From the NCBI GenBank assembly GCA_001599595.1, contig BCHH01000002.1, positions 1,216,390 to 1,280,389 of the forward strand: a stretch of 64,000 nt of DNA, in the 5' to 3' direction. The notes beneath the pieces are model-generated. The model ran no database searches, was not told the origin of the DNA, and saw only the letters and a list, made by a program, of their open reading frames with translations. This document shows, piece after piece, positions 42,213-53,300 of the stretch; within the stretch, counting starts at the first letter, position 1, and each line of letters opens with the position of its first letter. The DNA comes from Beverwykella pulmonaria (lineage: Eukaryota; Ascomycota; Dothideomycetes; Pleosporales; Melanommataceae). The position numbers and the translations under genes are program-made.

Positions 42213-42305
42213 TGGACGCTGTGGGAATTGAACCCACGACCTTTCACAAGTACGCAGTGTTTTGAAGAATGCGAAGCGAAAATCATACCCCTAGACCAAG
42301 CGCCC
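42213..42305 (-). tRNA. tRNA-Ala (anticodon CGC) with 21-nt intron
   Basis: Exon 42270-42305, intron 42249-42269, exon 42213-42248; 72 nt when mature. The acceptor stem GGGCGCT/AGCGTCC contains the G3:U70 wobble pair, the alanine identity element, with A73. The D arm is TGGTCTAGGGGTATGA, the anticodon stem TTCGC/GTGAA, and the T arm GTGGG-TTCAATT-CCCAC (B box GGTTCAATTCC). The intron lies after position 37, where eukaryotic tRNA introns always lie, and contains TGCG, which can pair with the anticodon CGCA. No CCA is encoded, as expected. Confidence 0.9.
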
Positions 42306-42849
42306 GATGTGCTGATTTGTAAGAATTTGAAAATTTAGATAATACTTGTACAGCAAACTTAATATGAACAAGTCACGGAGCGAGGATGTGATGAGGCGTG
42401 ACAGAGATAGAGGAGCAAAATTTATTGTGCGCAAGTGGGAGTACGAAGGTTAGCTAGCCGGAGGGGTAAAATGGTTCTAGTGTGGTGAGGGGCGAGTGGG
42501 GTCGTCTGACGGTGGAGCATGGGAAAGTGGCATGGCAATTAGAAACGGGATCGTGAAGTTTGGAAACAACAACATTACAAACACAACTTACCACCAATAG
42601 TCGACGAGATTTATAGTAACAAGCACGAGTAGGGCTTTCAAGAGACTTTATCAGCGATCATCCCTCGGCCATCACGCGTTACGTTTTAGGACAGCAGCAA
42701 GCCAATATCTAGCAAATCATGCATTTGTTTTCGGAAGCCCTATGCCACTCAAAATCCATCATGTATCCTTACATTCCATCATTGTACAAGTTGAAGAGAA
42801 AGACGACCCCGATTCCTGATCACTGAACCTTCTTCATTCCGCAATCGAC
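42306..42849. other. Intergenic
   Basis: No gene seen. Holds the tRNA 5' flank and the 3' untranslated region of the small-protein gene. Confidence 0.5.
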
Positions 42850-43062
42850 CTATTTCTTACTCGTCTTCTCCGCCGCGGCATCAGCGAGGATGTGCTTGGG
42901 GTTGCTTGCCAACTTGGACTTCTGCTCGTTGCTAGCCTCCTGTGCGTGCTCCTGCGACGGTGCGCCACCTTGCTCGTTTGGGTTGCCGGCTACAGCGCCT
43001 TGCTGGCCCTCGGTCTGGTTCTCTGGGTCGGGCGACTGGCGGCCTTGATTGGGTGCGGACAT
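42850..43062 (-). CDS. Small hydrophilic protein, 70 aa, unknown function
   Basis: A single coding exon of 70 codons with start context AATCAAAATGTCC. The protein is Gln, Asn, Pro, Glu and Ala-rich with no hydrophobic segment and no cysteine. It ends in a lysine-rich tail with ESNPKHIL-like sequence (here ASNPKHILADAAAEK). It resembles small disordered proteins conserved in filamentous fungi, but I cannot name a family. A probable 62-nt intron lies in the 5' leader at 43082-43143 (GTGAGT...CCTAACC...CTCCAG), which supports a transcribed gene. The composition suggests an intrinsically disordered, possibly stress-related protein; that is a guess. Confidence 0.65.
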   Translation of the reverse strand: MSAPNQGRQSPDPENQTEGQQGAVAGNPNEQGGAPSQEHAQEASNEQKSKLASNPKHILADAAAEKTSKK

Positions 43063-43501
43063 TTTGATTGTGGTTTTGTAGCTGGAGGTGGGTTAGGTTG
43101 TGGAAGGAGGCGGTCCAAGAGACAGACGCAGAATGCTACTCACAGAAAGTTGGTCTGGAGTGGAAGGTTTTCAATTGCAAGTCTGGAGTGAGGATTTGAA
43201 GTTGCTAAAGCTCAGGGACACGCTGCGAGCCCCGCGCTTTTCATTCAACAGCTGCCCACGACGACGTCATCGCCTACAATATGGCTTGGCAGCCCAATGG
43301 GGAAGCATCTACGTCAACTTGATAAACATTCGCCTGGCTGACGAAAGATTGCTGATAGAGCAGGAAATTGATGCCCAGACACATTGCACACACGTCAATT
43401 TATGAGAAGACCGGAATTGTATTCGAATACCCTTGATGTTGTGTAATTGCCATGAAACCAAGCCCATCAACATCAAAAAACGCCATAAGAGCGCTGTTCC
43501 T
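43063..43501. other. 5' leader and upstream region of the small-protein gene
   Basis: Contains the probable leader intron at 43082-43143 (minus strand) and then intergenic sequence up to the 3' end of the GPHR-type gene. No other gene seen. Confidence 0.5.
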
Positions 43502-45167
43502 TCAGCTCATCTTTCCCAACTCCACATCTCCGTCTCCCAAGTCATCGTCGTCCTCCCAGCCCTGCCCCTTGAGCCGCTTGCCTACCCATAGACCGAGCAC
43601 GGTCAACGCACTAGCGGTAAGAAACCAGCCTTCGAACCATCTTTCCGTGAAAGCAGGCTCAAGTGGTGCGCCTAATGCATCTGATATGGCACTCTTCATC
43701 TCGGGCGGCAGGTTGCTTCGCAGGAGGAGCGCAGAGCTAATAACATATGTGGCGGCGATCTGGGAGATCAGGAGGGCAAAGTTGGCGCGAGCATGGTGCA
43801 GAATGCCGGGAAGGACTCGGGCGAAAAGGTAAAAGGTTTGGAGAACGCTGTTGAAGGAGAGAAGGAGCATGACTCCAGAAAGGAGGAAGGAGACGGTACG
43901 GCTCCATGCCACGCGGTCGATGGTGGGATCCCAATGCTTCGCAAGTATGGCCAGGAAGTTGTTGATAGGATCGCTATTCGAGAAGCTCGTGTTGGGAGAA
44001 GAGAAGCGGCGTAGCGTCGTAAACGTTGTGGCGGTGATACGATACAGACAGTACAAGGAGAAAACGAACGAGAAGAGGTTCAGCAGCCGGCCATGTGCCG
44101 TGTGAGAACGTTGCTGAGTTTGTCGTCGACTTTGGAGGATTGCGACCGAGTTTTGGAGGGTGGTGCGCATAGTCTCCAAACCTTGAATTTCCAGCTGCAG
44201 TGTATTCCGCTCCTGAACGTCTGGGTTGCCCCGCAGACTGCCCACGACACGCGTCACGAAGCCCTCTTGTGGGGCGTCGGAGAGCTTTCTCTCAACAGCT
44301 CGGAGGCGGCTCTCTTTTGTCAAGAGCATATCATTGGTAGCCTCGAGGCCGGCTTGCTTGCGTGCAATGTCCGATTCCGTAACCTGCTCGAGTCAGATAC
44401 ACCACACGCTCGCGAAATGGTGAGGTGAGATGAGAAGAGAGAATGCCTACCGGACGGTACTTGACGCCAAACGTCTGCCACAACGAACTCACAGCGGCGA
44501 AGCCAGCAAGAGATGCCATCAAGCTAATGCCGATTATGCCAATTCTTTCCAGGCAGCCTTCGCTGAAGCTGTGATTCCGAACGTAGGACTCTTCGTGCAA
44601 ATAGGACCCTAGAAGGCCTCTCCCGAGATACCAGAACCCCGCCAGCCATAACACAAGCCCGAGGAATTCCAGAATCCATGCCACTCTTCGCTGTCCTTTC
44701 TGCGCCCCGCCCAGCGTCCAACCTGCCCCAGAGATCACAGAGTGAATTTCTAACGCCGGAGTAACCACAATCAAGAGGAATAGCAACGAAGGAAGCGTGA
44801 TCTTCAAAGCCAGGGTGCGCGTGGCGGGGTTGACCGTGTTCGATATTTCGCATAGGATGAGCTCGACGAGGACGGCAGAGAGTGCGATGTTTGTCGAGAA
44901 GGTGACACTGGCGAGAGTTCGCGAGGTAAGCAGGTTCTTGAATAGGGAAGATCTCTCGCGCAATGCAAACGCGGGCCCTTGAGCTAGGTCCTGGCGACCT
45001 TTGTGGTACGCGCGGCCTGAGAGAAGCGGGAAAAGCTTGTGCGATACGGCGACGGCGACGATGAGGAAGGTGAGTACGAAAGGCAAAGCGGAGAAGACAA
45101 AAGTGGATGGCCGGCGGGTAACCACCCAGTCCGGAACGCATTCATCGCAGTCGTCGGCAGGAACCAT
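43502..45167 (-). CDS. GPHR/GTG-type multi-pass membrane protein (Golgi pH regulator, ABA_GPCR family)
   Basis: Two exons, 44451-45167 and 43502-44383, with a 67-nt intron (GTAGGC...GAGCAG), giving 532 aa. Splicing joins FGVKYRPV to TESDIARKQAG. Eight to nine hydrophobic segments are visible: four or five before a central charged coiled segment (residues about 245-325, ending LQNSVAILQSRR) and four after. Family features are AAVSSLWQTFGVKYRPV at the end of the GPHR_N domain and the second half with SLYCLYRI, SVLQTFYLFARVLP and LISQIAATYVISSALLLRSNLPPE (ABA_GPCR domain). Animal GPHR is a Golgi anion channel that keeps the lumen acidic; plant GTGs were proposed as abscisic-acid receptors. The fungal role is unknown. 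A foldback element lies 228 bp upstream of the start codon. Confidence 0.88.
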
Positions 45168-45394
45168 AGGGCTCTGAAATGTGTGGTGTCAATGTATTGT
45201 TGGAGAATTCACGGCTACTTCGTCCTGGTTGCGGATGCGGAGCGTACTTTCCATCGACTCTAACTCACGGCGTCGGTGCGATGAGTGCCTGAACGACGGA
45301 GAGCACGAATTGGTGAGTGAGGGAGGGGATCTTCTGGCGGAATGTGTTTCGTGATGTGCCAAGCCTCTTTTCAAACGTCATCCGATGGGGGAGG

Positions 45395-45959
45395 CACGAG
45401 GGGCAGGAAATAAGTGGCACACCAAAAATGCCGAAAAATACGCCCACTTTCTACATCTCTACACAACCACCCTATTTTTGCACTGATTTTTCATAATAAT
45501 TGTCAGATAGTATAAAATCAAACCTCTGCTTATTTAGATTGTAAATTAATTTTGTTGTTGTGGCGCTGTGTTAATCTATGCTTATTCAACGACGTTGGAT
45601 AGCGCGTTCTACAAGGCATCTCTAGGACTACATAAAAATAAAGAGACTAGATCCTTGAGGGCGGAAGCGTATAGTGACGAGGACAGGAAAGAGAAAGTCT
45701 CAAAGGACGCAGCCTTACTTGATGGCTCTCAAGAACGAAGCTATCAATGTTCAAACTAATTAGGTGAGCTGGTCCTGAGAAGGGTAAACAAGCTGAGCGC
45801 CCACAACAACACGATTAATTTACAATCTAAATAAGCAGAAGTTGGATTTTATGCTATCTGAAAATTATTGTAACAACAATTGGTGCAAAAATAGGTGTTG
45901 CGTAGAGAGGCGTATTTTTCGGCATTCCTCGGTGTGCCACTTATTTCCTGCCCCTCGTG
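45395..45959. mobile_element. Foldback/MITE-like element with about 165-bp inverted repeats
   Basis: The left arm (from 45395, CACGAGGGGCAGGAAATAAG) and the reverse complement of the right arm (ending 45959) match over about 165 bp with roughly 80% identity by eye, including shared blocks such as GTGGCACACC, GCCGAAAAATACGCC and TTATTTAGATTGTAAATTAAT. The about 230-bp centre holds no supported gene. GGAGG lies immediately outside both ends (45390-45394 and 45960-45964), a possible 5-bp target duplication. It is a non-autonomous DNA element by structure; family not recognised. Confidence 0.75.
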
Positions 45960-46369
45960 GGAGGGTCCGAGATCTGCACCGGGATCTATTTTGGACCTGA
46001 GGTCGTGTGAATGCACAAATTGCCTGATATTTATTCCCTACAAATGATCCTCTCAATTACCTGCCAAATATCCCGAAAGAGCACCTTCAATGCTCCTTAT
46101 GCATGTGTTCTACGTATGATACATTAAACCTCCCCATGCAGCATGAGCCCGCTGTTCCTGTCGTGACACAAAGCCCCCACTCTTACCTGAAGTCATTCGT
46201 GGTCTGAAGTCCCTATAACCATCAGGTATTCTTTGGTGGAGATTTCGTCGCCAAATTGGCACTTGAAGCAAGGGAGTCTTGTTTCTGGGGCCCAGTACAT
46301 TGACCGGCCAATGCTCGGAGCAGATTGTTGCAGCACGGATGATAATGTGGCAAGGAGGGGTTGCCGATT
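45960..46369. other. Intergenic
   Basis: No gene seen. Lies between the foldback element and the 3' end of the universal stress protein gene. Confidence 0.5.
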
Positions 46370-47982
46370 TTAGGTCGCCTCGGAGCTCTTGTGTCCTTCT
46401 GTCTTCGTCTCCGTATCTTCCACATCGGGTTCAACTTTGACAACGGGCTCCACTGCTTCTTCTCCTTCAGCCGCTTCTTCCACCACTTCGCTAGGATTTG
46501 AAGGCTCCGCAGTCGACACCCCTCCTTGATCCTCCTCCTCGCTGCTGTTGCTACTACTGCTGCTGATATCGCTGATATCGGGGCTATCCAGATTTTGGAG
46601 GTGGGGGCTTTTCATAACAACCCCAGGATTCCTTTGATCTTCCACAGCACTTGCAAAGCTTGCGTCGGTGCTGAGGATACTCCCAGGAGTTTTCGGCTCA
46701 AGGTCTGGTGGTGCTATATGTACTTGTGACAGAGGGCTGGCTTCCACTGGATGTTTGAGCCCAATAGCTTTAGCCACAGCTACAGCTTCATCGTCGGACG
46801 CAGTAGTCTCCTCCGCGATAAAGTTGCTGAGATTATCCGAGTCTAGGATGTGACCGCCAGTAGTCTTTCCCAAAAGGTCCTTGTAAGCATGCCGACCTGG
46901 GTCGAGAGCGCGCTTAGATCTGGCTTTGTCACGTTTCGACGAGGGGCGGACGACAATAACTGGCACAGGTGAGTGCTGCAAGCAGTATTTCGAAACCGAT
47001 CCAGGGAGCAGGCCTTGAAAACCGCCAAGACTTCGACCTCGGGTTCCCACAACGAGGATTGCTGGCTCGTACAGGTTGATCTATGACCGCATAAGTCGTG
47101 TGAAAGGCAGCTTTCAGATCCCCCCAGACTTACCATTTCATCAATGACCTTATTGACTTTGCCCACCGCAAATTCTAAGATCAGGTTGATCGCCTTATTC
47201 TCGTGGTTCTTCTGCTGGACATGCGCCATGAGAGCCTCTGCCTCTGAGCGATACCGCCCCTTCTCTACGCTCCGATCGCCGGCAATTGTGTCGTCCTTCT
47301 CCACTACCCTCAAGCAGACAATTTCGTCGCCGTCGTCCACTAGCTCGTCGATGAGCCATTGTAAAGCATACTCAGAGTACTCGTTGTCGTCGCATCCGCA
47401 CAGAAACGTCCTTGAGCGTTTCGTGTACTCGTAATCTTTATGCTTGGCAATCAGAGTGAAGGAATTCTCCTCGATGAAATCTGCCGGCTTGTCGAAGGTA
47501 TCGAATGAAACGCGAGGTTGGAAGACACTGCACAACGTCAGTTAACCTATCAACTGAGCGCCTCGAAGCAGCTGTGAGGAACATGAGAAGTCTATCAAGC
47601 CCATGGCTCGCTCGAGGAGCCACCCGCGTTCTGTGAGGCATACCCCGACATGGTCGCGCGCCATAAGGTGCAAGGGAACAGACGGAGAAGTGGAGAGGTC
47701 TTGAGGCGGTACACACGTGGGGGCTCTGAAGAGCGGGCGAAGCAGTACTTACGGTGGAGGGGGAGGCGATGGCATGCGGCGTTTATCGCGCTTGGGACTG
47801 CCTCTGGGGAGCGCAGCGTTGGAGTGCGGCTTGAACTGAATGGCCGGGCGACGTGCTGCATCCTGTGTATCTGCCCTAACCGTTGGGAGCAGGAGCGGGC
47901 TCACCGCTTCGCGTGTTGCTGGTGCATGGGCTACTGCTGGAGAGCCGTGTCGTGGTGCGGCGGGAGTGGGGGAGACACCCAT
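46370..47982 (-). CDS. Universal stress protein (UspA) family protein with acidic tail
   Basis: Three exons (minus): 47753-47982, 47134-47527 and 46370-47080, giving 1335 nt and 444 aa. Introns are 225 and 53 nt. The long first intron joins RRMPSPPPP to VFQPRVSFDTFD, the usual fungal Usp context. The Usp domain (about residues 95-250) has SRTFLCGCDDNEYSEYALQWLIDEL, DEIVCLRVVEKDD, and after the second junction INLYEPAILVVGTRGRS...GSVSKYCLQHSPVPVIVVRP, the nucleotide-binding end. The last about 190 residues are disordered and acidic. The start at 47982 is chosen because the N-terminus is then Pro/Ala-rich as in relatives. The frame continues to 48099, and a further upstream exon cannot be excluded. 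Function in stress tolerance is only inferred from the family. Confidence 0.85.
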
Positions 47983-48703
47983 CCTGGTACCGCGAAAGTA
48001 TTGCGAGGCACGAGGGCGTCCGGTTGAGCCCAACTGCAGACGAATGCAACGATAGAGTATTCCGCTTCCGAAATCCTTGCGCCCAACGTGCGTTTTCACA
48101 GGTGAACGAGCACTGCGGTGCGTGTAAACTACACGTCTTGGCGTCGGGGAGCTGCTGCGGGTGAGTAGAGTTGTGAGTTGGCGATGGAGACGGGCGTTGG
48201 CGACTGTGGTTGGAGAAGAGTCTAAACGTCGTCTACGGGCCGGAGGATCGTGAACTTATGGAGGCTGGGAGGCGAACGGAATCACCGCCAGATCTGGGAG
48301 AGACTGCAGAGCTTGGCCTTGGCTTGATGCCATGTCGCGCCCAGGTGGGCTGCGGTGACAAGGTGGACAAGGTGGACAAGGTAGCTCTCTCGCACTGCAA
48401 ACTGCAGCGGAGATGTGGCAGGGCAACCTATGTGGGGGAACCGGCGCCGGCGCCAGCGCCACCGCACGTGAATACTTGGCTGGCTTGAATGTGACTGGAT
48501 GGTTGACCACAGTAAGTGCTTACGATGTGCCTCCCGTCGGCATATTGTGATCACGTGGAAGACGCCAAAATTTACTTGCAGTTCTAATATTACCCTAAGG
48601 CTCACATTTCGGCTAGTGCTTAAAAAGTTGCCGTTATCCGCCCTCTACAGACTAACGAAGTTCTCCATGTTTATGAGTCGCCCACTGTCCGTCCATGCTC
48701 CAT
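47983..48703. other. Intergenic, Usp upstream region
   Basis: Promoter and leader of the minus-strand Usp gene and the 3' flank of zuotin. A short tandem repeat of the 9-mer GACAAGGTG lies at about 48357-48381. No gene seen. Confidence 0.5.
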
Positions 48704-50148
48704 TCAAGCCAGAGACTTGGTCTCGCCCTCCTTCAGCTTGCCCTCCCCAACGAGGCGCTTAGCCTCCTCCTGGAAGATCTGCTTGATGACGCCTCCGTCC
48801 TTCTTGCCGTTCAGCTTCGCGGTCAGAGCCGCCAGCTCTTCGTTGTCGATCTTGGTGATGATGAGATCCACATCGTTCAGGGATGAGTCGATCTCGGCGG
48901 CGGAGGCATCTCCCGCACCGTGGAAGTAGTTCGCATCTTTGACGGCATTCCGAACAACCCTCTTGTTCTTCTTCGCAGCATTCTTCGCAGCCTCTTTTGC
49001 CTTCTTGCTGTCCGCCTTTTGGGCTTTCTCGGCTGCCTCCTGCTCGGCCTTGAGCTTGGCTTCCTCCTCCTTGGCCTTGGCCGCTTCTTCTGCAGCGCGT
49101 TTCAGCTCCGCCTCCTTTTCGATCTTTCGCTTATTCTTCTGAGCATTCTCCGCCTGTCGGAAGAGCTTGATGCGCTCGTCGAGGGCGAGAGCATCATCGA
49201 CGAGCTTCCTCAAACGGGCTGTATCTTCGGTCTTCTTCTTGCGGCGAGCGTTCTGGTTCTTGCGTTCGACATGGCGCTTCTGGTCGCGATTCTCGTTGTC
49301 GTCGGGGACGTCCTCGTCGAGGTACTCAAAGGTTCGCCAGCTGTCGAAAGTGTACCAGAAGTTGTAGAAGTGCTCGACCTCCTCCTTGGTGCTCTTCTCG
49401 TTGCCAAGCTTGGGGACCGGGTGGTTCTTGGAGAAGCGGCCCTCGGCCTCAAACACTTTGCCCCAGAGCTTGTAGAAGTTGCCCTTTTGTGTCGCCTTCT
49501 TGGTGGGCGGCTCCACTTCGGCAGCTTCATCTACTGAGTCAAATTGACGACGCTTGACAGGGTCGAGAAGAACCTCTGTGGCCTTCTGGATGCATTTGAA
49601 GAACTGGTCGTCTTCAGTTCCACCGGCGGCGGCCTTCTTGTCGGGGTGATGCTTGAGGACCTTCTTGCGGTGGGCCCGCTTGATCTGGTCCTCGGTTGCG
49701 CGGTATCGGTATCTTGTAATCCCAAGAACGGCGTAGTGATCTTGTCCCTACGAGAAGTCAGGATACGCAGCTGTTGATTGCCCAGGTGCAAGCTTACCTT
49801 CCAGTCCTTGGCCTCACGCTGCAACAAGACGGGATCTTCCGGCTCGCTGATTTCGCCCGAATCGTCATCTTCAACCTTTTTAACGTTTGCCTGGGCCTGG
49901 ATACGGTCGTCTTCGGAGAAGGTGCGCTTGTGTCGCTTCTACGGGTAGAAATGCGGTTAGTACGGCAACAACCAGCCATGTCTGGGAATTGGACATACCC
50001 TGCGGGCGTGCGCGAGGAAGTGCGGGCCCACTGGCTCGATGTTCCGGTCGTTCGCGAGGCTGAGGTGGCCGATGGGCTTGAAGTCCTTCTCGCCAGACCA
50101 ACCTTCTGGCAGGACCGGGAGAGGTAGCGCAATCTGTACAGAGGCCAT
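48704..50148 (-). CDS. ZUO1: Zuotin, ribosome-associated J-domain chaperone
   Basis: Three exons (minus): 49999-50148, 49798-49938 and 48704-49747, giving 1335 nt and 444 aa (yeast Zuo1 433). Introns are 60 and 50 nt. The N-terminus (LPLPVLPEGWSG) binds Ssz1 in relatives. The J domain begins QDHYAVLGITRYRYRATEDQIKRAHRKKVLKHHPDKK, with HPD at about residues 131-133. The zuotin homology region follows (FYKLWGKVFEAEGRFSKNHPVPKLG, VEHFYNFWYTFDSWRTFEYLDED). A long Lys/Glu/Ala helix (about 305-380) is the ribosome-binding charged region, with a small C-terminal bundle. Zuotin and Ssz1 form the RAC co-chaperone, which stimulates Ssb Hsp70 at the ribosomal tunnel exit. Complete gene. Confidence 0.95.
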
Positions 50149-50387
50149 GTTGTCGTGGTTGGGTTGCAGAGGTGAAGGAGCTGAGGCTGAATAAATTTCT
50201 GTCGCGTCGAGAAGTCGGGCCGACTATACATCCCTGCATGCTTGGCGCGTGGCTCAGGCTTTCCCAGAACACATAGAAACGTCTCAGAAATCGGAGTCGT
50301 GAACAAGTGGACACTTTAGAAACATGATCAGTTCTTGTGTGCTGTGAGCCCCATTCCTAACATCCAGTCCCATAATCTATCACCAAT

Positions 50388-53300
50388 ATGTTCCAGGTAA
50401 TCCCCCCTTTCTACCGACTACGTTTTGAAGCTGACAGCTATCGTGAAGCGCATCAAAGGTGCGCTCGACGCCCGAATTGCAGAAGAGCAGGCCAAGCAGA
50501 GAGCGTCTGCGCAGGCGGCACCGTCGCGGTCAGGCTCCGCCGCCAAGCGATCCAGCTCTAGAAATCTATCGCCCTCGAAGCGGCCAGGAAGGTCCAAGGA
50601 AGCGGACAATGGGGGCAAAGCAGCGCCCACCGGAAAGGGCCCTGATCCCTCAGAATTCGACCCTGAGTTTGTCATAGGGGAGGATGAAGAGCCGAGTCGG
50701 TCAGGAACACCGCGACCAAAGGAGAAGGCGGAGACTACGGATACAACGGCGGGCAATGGCAAGGAGAAGGAGAAGGAAGAGGACGGTCAGGAGGCCACGA
50801 CAGACGAGAAGGCCAGTACACCGCCTGAGATTCCTCCAGAAGTGCAAGCCCGTCTCAGGAAGCTCGACAAACTCGAACCTAAGTATTCCGGTTCGTTGCT
50901 ATGCTCTCTTTTGTATCGCTTGACTAATAGCACCCGCAGAACTACTTCGTTCATACCGCATCGCCCATGCCCGCGTTAGCGCCATCGAAGCCTTCGAGGC
51001 GTCTTTACGCGAAAATACCCCTCTGGCTTCCATCGGCGAGCCCGCCGCATTTGTGGAATACCTTGGCCAACTGAATGTCAAGAGCGACATGCTCATGGAA
51101 GAACTGAAAAGGGTCTCCAAGGAGCGCGACGAACTCAACAAAAAATTCGAAAAGGCCGAGAAGAAGGCTCAGAATGCTGAAGAGGAGGCTGAGAAGCTGA
51201 AGGCGCAAGCTGCGGCTGAATCTGAGGCCGCGAAAGACGACTCAACTACCCACACAGAATCGATCACTACATCCTCCTCCTCGAAGGTCTCGAAGGAAAC
51301 AGAGTCCACCGAGGACACTGAGGAGTTCTTTTCCTATGACAGCGAATTGCCGAGGCTACAATCTCAATTGCAAGAGAGCGAAGAGAAAGTGGTCAAGCTT
51401 GAGGAAGAGAACAAAACACTGAAGAATGAGCTGTCTGTCGCTCAAGAGTCGGCCGAGTCGTTCATGAACAATCTCGAGAAGGCTACCAACACGATACATA
51501 TGCTTAAGGACACGCAGGAGCGCTCAGGCAAACAAGCTGATCTGCGCCAAAAGGAGCTTGACTCTACCATTGAGACCCTGACATCCAAACTACAGGCTGC
51601 AGAACAGGATCTCGCAAAGCACAAGGAGGATCAAAGTCAACACGAAGCCACAATTGCTGAGCTCAAAGAAAAGGTGGCCGCGACGGCGAAGGAGCTAGAG
51701 GAGTTGCATGCTACAAGGGGAGAAGAACTGGTGGAAAACCACGAACGGGACACGCTTGCTAGCCAAGTTGAAAAGCTAGAAGCAGATCTTGCGTCGCTCC
51801 GCGACACTCAATCGACGAGCGAGAAGCGAAACCAGACCCTGAACGGCCTGGTGAACAATTTGCGCGACCAGCTGAAAGAGGCAGAATCAAAGCGGGATAA
51901 GGCGATCACAAATCTCGAATCAATCGCTAAAGAGAAGGATACGAAGAAAGCTGACGCAGCTACTGAACCCCAAATATCCAGTGCCAAGCCTGACGATTCG
52001 GCGCCGACGAAGAAAAAGAACAGGAAGAAGAAGAAGGGAGGGAAGGCAGCTGAAACGCCCCTGGAGGCAACTCCCAGCGAAGCGGGTAGCGTTAGCGGAC
52101 TCCTCAGTCCTCGTGATGCCGAAATTTCAACGTCTCAATATGAGGAGACTCAAAAGATTGTCACTCAGCTCAAGTCCGACTTGGAAGACAAGGTTGCCGC
52201 GATTGCAAGACTGGAGAATGAGCTTGCAGTAAAAGAAGAGTCTATGGGATCTCTTAGAGGGAAACTGAAGGACCAAGAGGCAATGGAGGAGGAGATCGAT
52301 ACCCTAAGGCATGACCTACTTGACTTTGGCCAGGAGCACACAGAAGCCAAGGACAAGATCAAGGAACTGCAAGCAGAGAAGTCAGCCCTTCAAGAGAGGC
52401 TATCGGCTCTTGAAGCCGAGATCGCAGACCTCCATACTGGCAAAACTGCTCACGCGAACTCGGAGCAAGAGAAGAAGACGTTGACAGCTGAATTTGCGGA
52501 ATTGAAGGCAAAGGCCGACTCCCTCCAGACGGATCTCTCTGTGGCTGAACAACTCGCCACATCTCGCTTCAAAGACCTTACCGAGATGAGGGAGATTCTG
52601 CAGAAGGCACAACCAGAATTAGTGTCCTTGCGCAAAGAGGCCGTCGAGTTGCGAACCACGAAAGAGCTGCTTTCGACGAAAACCGCAGAGCTCCGACGCT
52701 TGGAAGGCCGAGAGAAGGACCTCAAGTCTGAAATTGCAGCTTATCGATCGCAAGTGTCGGAGAAGGACGGCGACATCAAAACCCTCAACGACAAGATCAA
52801 GCAGGAGACTACCCAAAGGCTTGCGCTGGAAGAGACAAACAGGAAGATCCAGAAAGATCTTCAGAAGTCCGAGACAGATCGCAAGGACGTCATCGAGATC
52901 CGAGATAAGTTGACCAAAGACCTTGCCAAGACACAAGAGGATCTCAAGGCGTCTCGCAACGCTATTCGAGATCTGGAGCAGGAAGTTGCCAAGCTAAAGC
53001 GTGAAGCAAGTGGCTTGCGAGATGAGATTCAACTCAAGTCAGCTCAGTACGCAAGCGCACAGGATCTGATGAACAGCATGCAGGATCAAACGCAAGAAAT
53101 AGGTACCCAAATGAAGGAGGTCCGAGAGCGGAGCGAGAGCTTAGAAGAGGAGCTTGCCGATGCACACCGACTGCTGAGTGAGCGTAGCCGGGAAGCAGAA
53201 ACGATGAGGAGGCTGTTGGCAGATGCTCAAGGCCGAGCTGACTCCCGCGTAAGGGAAATGCAGGAGAGACTTGATCTGGCTATTGAAGAGAGAGAGCGGG

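Noticed and set aside
42213..42305. tRNA-Pro
   Set aside because: D-arm looks Pro-like, but the anticodon is CGC and the stem has the G3:U70 alanine identity pair.
48357..48381. CRISPR-like short repeat
   Set aside because: Three adjacent 9-bp units without spacers in a eukaryote; an ordinary microsatellite.
48920..49537. 205-codon Leu-rich plus frame resembling a membrane protein
   Set aside because: Antisense of zuotin's Lys/Glu-rich helix, which reads as Leu/Phe/Ser on the other strand.
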